In this document: positions 1-5,073 of the stretch, piece after piece
Position numbering within the stretch: the first letter of the stretch is position 1
Layout: every line of letters begins with the position of its first letter
Source of the DNA: Xanthobacteraceae bacterium
GTDB taxonomy: Bacteria; Pseudomonadota; Alphaproteobacteria; Rhizobiales; Xanthobacteraceae
Length of the DNA: 5,458 bases
Assembly (NCBI GenBank): GCA_030043175.1
Contig: JASHYD010001371.1
Span: 1 to 5,458 of the forward strand
Reading direction: 5' to 3'
The notes under the pieces: model-generated
Databases searched by the model: none
Told to the model about the DNA's origin: nothing
Seen by the model: the letters and a program-made list of their open reading frames with translations, nothing else
Made by a program: the position numbers and the translations under genes

Positions 1-440
1 TGTCCGTCCCGGACATCACCACCAGCGAGGGCCTGCTGCGCCCGCTTTCTCAATTGACGACGCCGCGTCTCATCCGCGTCTGCAAGGAGGACGAAGGCAT
101 CGGCATTTGCGCCGGGCTGTCATATGCTGACCGGCGGGCGTTGTTGCTAATCCAGCAGACCGGCCTTCTCGATTCGATCAACGCCGTGCGTGGCGTCGCG
201 GTGGAGTACGCCCTGCCGATCTGCATGATGGTCGGCTTGCTGGAGAAAGAACCCGGCGTTCCGCCGCGGCAATCCAAGCGCTACGGCGTGCGTATCGTCG
301 AACCTATCCTCGACGTCATGGGGATTGCGTATCATGAGATCGAAGATGAGGCCGACGTGCTGAAAATCAGGCCAGCCATCGAGGATGCCTATGCACAAAG
401 CCGGCCAGTGGTGCTTCTGATCTGCACGAGGCCGGTGTAG
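1..440 (+). CDS. TPP-dependent decarboxylase alpha subunit (PYR domain), 5' end outside the window
   Basis: The frame is open from base 3 to the TAG at 438-440, so this is the C-terminal ~145 residues of a longer protein; the TTG at 54 lies inside the domain and is not a credible start. The visible part begins VPD and continues with a KEDEGIGICAG block at residues 28-38. In the TPP-enzyme N-terminal (pyrimidine-binding) fold this block holds the glutamate that activates the cofactor; by spacing E29 is the best candidate. The QQTGLLDSINAV stretch matches the QNSGLGNS-type motif of sulfopyruvate decarboxylase alpha and phosphonopyruvate decarboxylase, and the end (RPVVLLI) is the usual last strand of this domain. 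Family knowledge: alpha pairs with a separate PP-domain beta chain to decarboxylate a 2-oxo acid in the cytoplasm. The beta gene follows at 568. The substrate cannot be read from sequence; sulfopyruvate, phosphonopyruvate or another 2-oxo acid is possible. Confidence 0.85.
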   Translation, partial: SVPDITTSEGLLRPLSQLTTPRLIRVCKEDEGIGICAGLSYADRRALLLIQQTGLLDSINAVRGVAVEYALPICMMVGLLEKEPGVPPRQSKRYGVRIVEPILDVMGIAYHEIEDEADVLKIRPAIEDAYAQSRPVVLLICTRPV

Positions 441-514
441 GGCGGATTAGCGCTAGCGTCATCCGCCGACGGCGGCCCAGAGTTTGCCGCCGGCCGGTCC
501 GATGACACGGTCCG
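441..514. repeat. REP-like palindrome cluster between the alpha and beta genes
   Basis: Starting on the base after the alpha stop codon, GGCGGAT (441-447) and ATCCGCC (461-467) form a perfect 7-bp inverted repeat around a 13-base loop that itself contains TAGCGCTA. A second perfect dyad follows: GGCGGC (471-476) and GCCGCC (486-491). CGGTCCG then occurs twice, at 495-501 and 508-514. The first palindrome resembles an interspersed element I associate with Bradyrhizobium-type genomes (from memory, not searched). In the transcript it would fold between the two cistrons and could act as an mRNA-stabilising or partly terminating hairpin. There is no T-run, so it is not a classical intrinsic terminator. 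Confidence 0.6.
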
Positions 515-528
515 TTCGGGAGTGATTG

Positions 529-545
529 CCCCTACGCGGGAGGGG
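529..545. repeat. Small inverted repeat upstream of the beta gene
   Basis: CCCCT (529-533) and AGGGG (541-545) can pair over a 7-base loop, 22 bases upstream of the beta start codon. It makes the 127-base gap between the subunit genes a run of three potential hairpins. A 5-bp stem is weak evidence on its own; its interest is its place between palindromes and ribosome binding site. Confidence 0.35.
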
Positions 546-567
546 ATTATTGCAGGGAACCGCCATA

Positions 568-1134
568 ATGAAGCGCGACGAATGCCTCAAGGTGCTGGCG
601 CACCATGTCGCCGATGCCGATATCGTGCTGCCCGTGTATTCGGCCGCGTTCGATTGGATCGACATCAGGCCCCACCCGCTCAACTACCTGTCTCATGGCG
701 CCATGGGGCTTGCATCCTCCCATGCGCTCGGGCTTGCACTGGGGCGGCCGGACCGTCGCATCATCGTGCTTGACGGCGACGGCAGCCTCCTCATGAATCT
801 CGGCAGCCTGGTGACGATCGCGGCGGCGGCGCCGCCCAACCTGTACCACTTCGTTGCCGAGAACGGCACCTATGAGGCGAATGGCGGCCACCAGATCCCG
901 GGTCGCGACCGGGTAGACTTTTGCGGCTTTGCCCGGTCGGCAGGCTATCCGACAGTGCACGAATTCTCCGACCTGAAGATATTCGAGCAACGGATCGGCG
1001 CGTTGCTGTCGGGACCGGGACCTTTATTCGTTGATCTGAAGATAACGTCCAGCGGCCCGCAGGAGCGCGACTACTCGCGCCTGCACGGCGTCAACGTGCG
1101 CAAGGCGTTCCGCGAAGCGCTGGCTACCGGTTGA
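568..1134 (+). CDS. TPP-dependent decarboxylase beta subunit (PP domain)
   Basis: A complete 188-residue protein matching the TPP-enzyme C-terminal (pyrophosphate-binding) fold. HGAMGLASSHALGLAL (residues 43-58) is the GSMG-type helix. LDGDGSLLMNLGSL (69-82) starts the cofactor motif: GDG at 70-72 is followed 26 residues later by N99 in ENGTYEANGG, the classical GDG-x(24-27)-N site for Mg2+ and TPP diphosphate. The length suits the stand-alone beta chain of sulfopyruvate-decarboxylase-like enzymes; in aepY-type phosphonopyruvate decarboxylases the two halves are fused. ATG 568 is preferred over the in-frame TTG at 526, which would read through the intergenic repeats, and AGGGA (554-558) lies 9 bases upstream. 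With the alpha chain it should decarboxylate a 2-oxo acid to an aldehyde. Nearby oddities are the 127-base gap from alpha, where such pairs commonly abut, and a Bug binding-protein relic just downstream. Family assignment is firm; the substrate is unknown. Confidence 0.88.
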   Translation: MKRDECLKVLAHHVADADIVLPVYSAAFDWIDIRPHPLNYLSHGAMGLASSHALGLALGRPDRRIIVLDGDGSLLMNLGSLVTIAAAAPPNLYHFVAENGTYEANGGHQIPGRDRVDFCGFARSAGYPTVHEFSDLKIFEQRIGALLSGPGPLFVDLKITSSGPQERDYSRLHGVNVRKAFREALATG

Positions 1135-1140
1135 GCTTTG

Positions 1141-1302
1141 ATGTCAAATCGGGGAGGGCGCGCGGGTAGTGGCGCAGGTTCGGTTGTGATCGAGAACCGC
1201 GCAGGCGCGGCTTCGAACATTGCCGCCAAAGCGGTCGCCGGGGCGGCGCCCGACGGCTATGGGCTGCTCTTCACCGGCAACAGTAAGCAGTCGATCAACT
1301 GA
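1141..1302 (+). pseudogene. Relic of a Bug/TctC-family tripartite tricarboxylate carrier binding protein
   Basis: A 53-codon open frame starts 6 bases after the beta stop codon. From about residue 15 it reads VVIENRAGAASNIAA and then VAGAAPDGYGLLFTGNS. This is the hallmark block near residues 60-100 of Bug/TctC periplasmic binding proteins (VVxENRxGAxGNIxA, then AxxAxPDGYTLL). Those proteins are about 320 residues with a signal peptide. Here the signal peptide and first domain half are replaced by an unrelated glycine-rich lead (MSNRGGRAGSGAG), and the frame stops right after QSIN, with no continuation of the family in the next bases. It is therefore a roughly 40-residue core left by deletion at both ends, and presumably inactive. 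Full-length relatives bind carboxylates for uptake, and TPP decarboxylase pairs beside Bug genes make functional sense, so this may be what remains of the cluster's uptake gene. Confidence 0.75.
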
Positions 1303-1672
1303 TTGCGTTTGCTAGATATTTTTCGGCCAGCCTATTTGCCTTCGTAATGGTGTTTCGTATCGCAATCAACCGCCTTACACACTTTCGTTCCGAGCCTAAG
1401 CTTTGTGGACGGGCTGACCGGCTTGTTCCCGAGCTTGCCGATACTATGGCCCGTCAGTTGAGGCTATCTCAACCCACCTGCGATCCCACCGCTCCGACAA
1501 TTGGCTCGCCGAGCGTAGTTTTGCGGTACAGACTACCAGCACGTGAGCCGCACTCTGGATTCGCACAGAGCCATCTGGCACCCGGCAGGGCTGGCATCGA
1601 TTCCGTGAACCTGTAATGCGTGACTATGTGCGTCTGCGGGCGGAGACTAGGGTGTTGATTGGGCGCCGATGG
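1303..1672. other. Region without a supportable gene
   Basis: An open plus-strand frame (1347-1616, 89 codons) crosses this stretch, but its product is arginine-, serine- and proline-rich without motif, signal or membrane segment, and no ribosome binding site precedes the ATG. A minus-strand frame here contains a CxxxxxC spacing that looks accidental. I see no RNA gene, terminator or mobile-element end. It probably represents eroded sequence downstream of the binding-protein relic. Confidence 0.5.
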
Positions 1673-1828
1673 TTAGCTCGCGGCCCCGGCCGGTTGCGCG
1701 AGGCGCCGCACCGAGGGGCCAAAGTCTAGATGGTAGGAGAGCGGCGGAGCTGTCGAGAAAACATGCGCCTGGTGCCACCCTGCCAGTCCCAGTATTTCAG
1801 GTGACAGGATTTCAAAACCGCCATTAAA
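1673..1828 (-). pseudogene. Possible C-terminal fragment of an unidentified protein
   Basis: Reading from 1828 down to a TAA at 1673-1675 gives 51 residues, starting FNGGFEILSPEILGLAGWHQ and continuing with a segment containing VFSTAPPLSYHLDFGPSV. The composition is that of a folded protein (Trp, His, Tyr, Phe and spaced Pro/Gly rather than Arg/Ser-rich noise), and G or C is common at third positions in the second half. There is no usable start codon: the frame runs back into the 3' end of the glycosyltransferase gene and meets a TGA there. If real it is the tail of a lost gene or a broken extension. I do not recognise the family, and random coding-like sequence remains a fair alternative. 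Confidence 0.25.
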
Positions 1829-1859
1829 CCCTTGGCTCGCCTGCGGCCGGCGGACAGGC

Positions 1860-3287
1860 TCACGCTGCGAACGCGGAAATGTGCTGAATCAATTCGTCCA
1901 CGTCGACAGAGAATTCTAGGTCGTACTGCACCCCCCAGGCGCGTTGCGAATGCCCTTCGCAATAATAGGGGCGCCAGCGCGCACCGGTGAGCGCACAGAG
2001 CCAGCCAACCCAGAGAGCGGCCATAGGAGTGGGGACGATTTCGACGACAAGCGCGTTGGGGCGGCAGTACAGGGCATTCGCGAAGCCGGCGCCAGTGGGC
2101 CCCACAATCACGCTGGCGTTGTGAAAAATCTCGATCTGCTGGTGGACCTCGAATTTTCCCGGCTGAATGATCGAGAACCCGAGCGCGTCAAGGCGTCTCT
2201 CGAGTGCGGGCTCATCGTGAAAGCAGCGAGAGTTCGCGCCGCGGCGGCTGATATAGATGCGATCGCGTATGCCCGGCGGAACGCCGCAACCAACACGACG
2301 AAGCTGAAAATCGCGGAGCTTGACAAAGTGAGCGTTCGGTTGATGAAGATTGTGCGCCATCGTGTTGGTGTAGAACAATTCAGAGACCCGGTAGACCGGC
2401 CGTCTCAAGATCGTGGGATGCGTTATCCCGAGCAATTCGAGATGCTGCTGCTGCCATGATGCGAGAGGCGGAAAGACATAAGGACAATCCTGCAGCTCTG
2501 GAATGGTCATCGTGGCGACGATGCCGGTGAGACAATCAAGCACGAAATGTCCGTAATTTTCCCCGCCTCCAGGCATCGTGACGAGAGCACGCTCTAGTCT
2601 GGGCAGGTTCGGCGGCGGATCGAAAGTGATGCCGTCTCTTGTCCTTTTCATGTGACGAAGCAGCCGCAACGGCCTGCCTGGCGCCGAGCTTCGAATCTCG
2701 TCGACCGCGGCTTCCATGGCATCCCCGGTGGCGGAAATAACGGCGCCGGCCCGGAAGTAGAAACCATCCTGCAGTCGAAACAGCTCGACTGCACGTCCGG
2801 GAACGATCGGATCATCTTCCCACCAGTCGGGGGAGGGACCACCTGCCTTACCAAATCGATGGCCTGACCATTCGCTCACCCGCCGAGATACCTGTGGAAG
2901 GAGTTCGCATCGGCCGCTTCGCACGGAAATGCCTCGCAGAGCGGCCGGGCTAGGATAGGCCGGTAGGGTACTCTCACTGACGATTTTGAACGCGCTGGCA
3001 GTTTGATCGTAAAGCCAGGAATGAACGTTTGCCGGGAGCGTTCGGTAACTCAACTCTTTTATATGCTGCCGCACCCGTAATACGAGCATGTCCCAGCATG
3101 AGGCGACCCGAATCAACCGATGCATAACCATGCTTTGTAGAATGCAAAGTACGAAAGCGGGGAAAAATCGATCTGTAAGCTGCAACCCGCGGGTGGTCAA
3201 GCTATTGTGTGCGGCAAGTGCGGCAACGAGATCGGCCGCCGATCGGTCGTTATGGTCATTCGCGTCGTTCACGCCACAACCCGCCAT
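1860..3287 (-). CDS. GT61 (DUF563) family glycosyltransferase
   Basis: A complete 475-residue protein. Residues ~160-475 carry the GT61/DUF563 pattern: GGENYGHFVLD (241-251), the GNxxHwlld-like block; DRIYISRR (342-349), the nucleotide-sugar-region yiSR motif; and VIVGPTGAGFANALYC (393-408), the vvGphGagltn block, here with Thr in place of the more usual His. The last ~45 residues are a typical amphipathic tail. Residues 1-110 match nothing I know; FFPAFVLCIL (41-50) is a short hydrophobic run, too brief to call a membrane anchor. ATG 3287 is the first start after an upstream in-frame TAG, but has no clear Shine-Dalgarno; M53 or M55 (3131, 3125) are alternatives. Family knowledge: GT61 enzymes transfer sugars such as xylose or GlcNAc, and bacterial members are often annotated for capsule or surface polysaccharide. 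No other polysaccharide gene is in the window, so acceptor and donor are open. Confidence 0.82.
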   Translation of the reverse strand: MAGCGVNDANDHNDRSAADLVAALAAHNSLTTRGLQLTDRFFPAFVLCILQSMVMHRLIRVASCWDMLVLRVRQHIKELSYRTLPANVHSWLYDQTASAFKIVSESTLPAYPSPAALRGISVRSGRCELLPQVSRRVSEWSGHRFGKAGGPSPDWWEDDPIVPGRAVELFRLQDGFYFRAGAVISATGDAMEAAVDEIRSSAPGRPLRLLRHMKRTRDGITFDPPPNLPRLERALVTMPGGGENYGHFVLDCLTGIVATMTIPELQDCPYVFPPLASWQQQHLELLGITHPTILRRPVYRVSELFYTNTMAHNLHQPNAHFVKLRDFQLRRVGCGVPPGIRDRIYISRRGANSRCFHDEPALERRLDALGFSIIQPGKFEVHQQIEIFHNASVIVGPTGAGFANALYCRPNALVVEIVPTPMAALWVGWLCALTGARWRPYYCEGHSQRAWGVQYDLEFSVDVDELIQHISAFAA

Positions 3288-3800
3288 GTCAGAAATCAGG
3301 AAAACTTCCGACGTGAGGCGCTATCTATGGTCGCGTGGTTCACCGGCAACCGGGTGCGACAGACTAACTAACTGCATCTACTAAACAAATTCGGACCAGC
3401 CGCTACGGGCCGCCCTGCAACTCGCCGACCGCGGCAGCCTCGATCTAGGTCTAGATGATCCAATTGATCCGCCCTTGCACGCTACGACAATTGCTTCAAC
3501 ATCGTGCAGGCGTCCCGAACTACGGCTCGCGTCAATAGCAGCCGCTAGAATCACAGATGGTGTGTACGTTCCAAGACGTTTGAACCGGAGGGCACGGCGA
3601 TGGAACCGCACCGTGACGGCGCGCCGCCGTTAAAGGCGTCGTGCGCGCCCGCTTTTGAGCGAGCTTCCGTTGCGCCATCGCAATAGCGTCTAACTCAGGG
3701 AGTTAGGTCCGATTCCTTTCGCGAAGCAAAGCTGGCATCGCGCATATTCAACCGCCATGCTCCGACAGCGCCGAGCGACTTATCTCCGACAGTCCGCGCG
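3288..3800. other. Intergenic region with short dyads only
   Basis: The two flanking genes both lie on the minus strand, so this holds the upstream region of the glycosyltransferase and the downstream region of the SH3-like pseudogene. No frame gives a credible protein. Visible structure is limited to small inverted repeats: ATCTAG-GT-CTAGAT at 3443-3456 and CTAACTC-AGG-GAGTTAG at 3690-3706. I found no convincing -35/-10 pair for the glycosyltransferase and no tRNA. Confidence 0.5.
3690..3706. repeat. Perfect 7-bp inverted repeat
   Basis: CTAACTC (3690-3696) and its exact complement GAGTTAG (3700-3706) flank a 3-base spacer, about 95 bases beyond the stop codon of the minus-strand SH3-like pseudogene. 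No T-run follows on either strand, so it is not a clear terminator. It could be a protein-binding dyad or chance. Confidence 0.35.
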
Positions 3801-4410
3801 TTACTTGGCTCTAAAAAAGTCTAATTCCTTCATCCAGCCCGATAGAGGTTTTTCGTTGCCTGTATAATCGACCTCAAGCCAACCGTCTTTTTGTGATCCG
3901 ATACCAATACCATCGCTTTTGACGAGATATGCTTTGCGATGATGTTCGGTTTGAGGACTATCATAAAAGTAAGCCTTTGCAGCTCTAACAATCCGGACAG
4001 ACTTCCATGGGTATGCTTTGATTAGATCAAAATCAGCGGGATTCTGGTCTGCCATACGTTCCAGCATCCACCGTGCTCTTTCTTGAGAGAGATCAGTAAA
4101 CGGGTCGGCGCAGGCGCTGACAATTGTCATAAAATTTTATTGTTTTCTATTCCAGGAAAATATATTTCAACCTGGCGAGATTATTATCAAACTTTCATTT
4201 AAGATAAAACATACAATTAAATTGACCATTCCCAGTTTCGCTATGTAAATATCCGCTTACTATATTTCTTTTGGGTTCATAACCTACAATCAATCCAGCA
4301 TAATTGCCTGATTGTACTGGGGCTTCCTCGCCTCGCGCGGCAAAACAGCATCCGAGCACGGAAATTGCGAAAGCCAAAATCCAGAACCGGGCGTCGGTCG
4401 GCAGCACCAC
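3801..4410 (-). pseudogene. Broken gene for an exported protein with a C-terminal SH3-like domain
   Basis: One ancestral protein is scattered over all three minus-strand frames. Segment 1 (about 4410-4195) has a secretion signal, FWILAFAISVLGCCFAARG, then NYAGLIVGYEPKRN and a GNGQFNCMFYLK block, ending at TGA 4195-4197. That frame carries on through two stop codons with family-like KTIKFYD. Segment 2 (about 4102-4055), in a second frame, reads LLISLKKEHGGCWNV. Segment 3 (4052-3801), in the third frame, reads ADQNPADFDLIKAYPWKSVR and then KAYFYDSP, KAYLVKSDGIGIG, GWLEVDY and SGWMKELDFF, the strand pattern of a bacterial SH3-like domain. From memory, these blocks occur in this order in small secreted bacterial proteins of unknown function. 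Two stops and two frameshifts argue for a pseudogene; segment 3 could still be translated alone from ATG 4130, but lacks a ribosome binding site. GTG 4410 is a guessed start. The core is AT-rich (17 G/C of 60 at 4141-4200), unlike its neighbours, suggesting import. Confidence 0.7.
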
Positions 4411-4666
4411 GAGACGCAGTCCATTCCTATCCGCATATTCGCCCGGCCGCCCGGCCGAGCCGTCAGGACTTTCACCGCAACCAAACCGAAGGCTTTTCTG
4501 GGCATTTGGATGGTATCCCCCCAATGCGCCCTCTTATAGTCAAGTGAAACGGTGGCGCCACAGGCGCAAAGCGGCGGACAGCTGCCGCGTCATTGACAGA
4601 TTTTCGACACGCGGAGGTTCTGGCGAGAGCAAACATAATCGGTCCCAGTACAGTTCACGGCAAACC

Positions 4667-4689
4667 GCCCCTAGCCCCCCCTAGCCCCC
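4667..4689 (-). other. Canonical G-quadruplex motif on the minus strand
   Basis: The plus strand shows CCCC (4668-4671), TAG, seven C (4675-4681), TAG and five C (4685-4689). The minus strand therefore reads G5-CTA-G7-CTA-G4. Splitting the G7 run as GGG-G-GGG gives four tracts of at least three G with loops of 3, 1 and 3 bases, the standard intramolecular quadruplex pattern. It comes from a near-perfect duplication of a 10-bp unit (4671-4680 and 4681-4690). No adjacent gene explains it. Confidence 0.55.
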
Positions 4690-4975
4690 AATCTCGCCAC
4701 CGGCGGCAACGGCCTATGCATTCCTCAAGTTGCGTCGACGAGCTGCCGACCCCATTTGGTTTGAACGCGCACGCGCATTCCCCATGTCGGCCCTATCCCA
4801 ATGTCGCGAGGCGCGCAAAACACTTTGGCCGTGGCCGATACTCGCTCTGGACCGACAATGTCGGCCTGGCCGTCTAGCTGTGGGACGGCTTGAGAGCCCA
4901 TGCGGCGCTTTCCAATCGTCCCCATTCTCTGAGTCGTGTGTGATGCTCGCCCGGCTCATTTTTGACGGATCACCC

Positions 4976-5011
4976 TATTGATAGGTCATCCGCGCCCGGC
5001 CCTGCTATAAC
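4976..5011 (+). promoter_or_regulatory. Tentative promoter region of the SMP-30 family gene
   Basis: TATAAC at 5006-5011 is a good -10 candidate ahead of the gene at 5074. TTGATA at 4978-4983 is the best -35 match, but the 22-base spacer is too long for a normal sigma-70 promoter, so either the -35 is weak and activator-dependent or the pairing is wrong. The TTGATA lies in a short dyad, CCTAT-TG-ATAGG (4974-4985), with extra partial symmetry on both sides. Confidence 0.3.
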
Positions 5012-5014
5012 CCC

Positions 5015-5055
5015 GACAACACGATCGATCGCAATCGTGTCTGTCAGATCGTGTT
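5015..5055. promoter_or_regulatory. Operator-like dyad with a third half-site
   Basis: ACACGAT (5019-5025) and ATCGTGT (5034-5040) form a perfect 7-bp inverted repeat over an 8-base spacer. GACA (5015-5018) and TGTC (5042-5045) extend it, with one extra base on the right. A third copy in the right-arm orientation, ATCGTGTT, lies at 5048-5055 and is the exact complement of AACACGAT at 5018-5025. The array sits just downstream of the TATAAC candidate and ends 5 bases before the ribosome binding site, where a bound repressor would block transcription. The regulator is not in the window. Confidence 0.5.
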
Positions 5056-5060
5056 AGTTC

Positions 5061-5066
5061 AGGAGG
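5061..5066 (+). promoter_or_regulatory. Strong ribosome binding site
   Basis: AGGAGG is a full Shine-Dalgarno match, 7 bases before ATG 5074. It fixes the start of the SMP-30 family gene and is the best translation signal in the window. Confidence 0.85.
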
Positions 5067-5073
5067 AGATGCC

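Larger units (their letters stand above)
4411..5014. other. Long region without a supportable gene
   Basis: Several open frames of 60-94 codons cross this stretch on both strands, but they overlap each other, lack ribosome binding sites and give arginine- and proline-rich or motif-free products. The minus-strand frame 4925-4725 looks the most protein-like but I cannot place it. The identifiable structure is the C-rich repeat at 4667-4689 and the dyad near 4971. Confidence 0.45.

Noticed and set aside
547..990. 147-codon minus-strand open frame opposite the beta subunit
   Set aside because: Antisense shadow of a GC-rich gene whose GDG-N motif is unmistakable; the product is Arg/His/Val-rich without motif.
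1347..1616. 89-codon plus-strand open frame
   Set aside because: No ribosome binding site, no motif, noise-like Arg/Ser/Pro composition.
1839..1859. Hairpin GCCTG/CAGGC just past the glycosyltransferase stop as a terminator
   Set aside because: Only a 5-bp stem over an 11-base loop, with no T-run on the minus strand beyond it.
1944..2459. 171-codon plus-strand open frame opposite the glycosyltransferase
   Set aside because: It is antisense to a gene with clear GT61 motifs; its product has no recognisable motif and no ribosome binding site precedes it.
3700..3720. tRNA T-arm-like GGTCCGATTCC, considered as a tRNA 3' end or attachment site
   Set aside because: The would-be stem arms do not pair properly and no acceptor, anticodon arm or CCA end fits around it.
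4725..4925. 66-codon minus-strand open frame with a fairly protein-like product
   Set aside because: No ribosome binding site or recognised family, and overlapping frames on both strands are equally long; too weak to call a gene.
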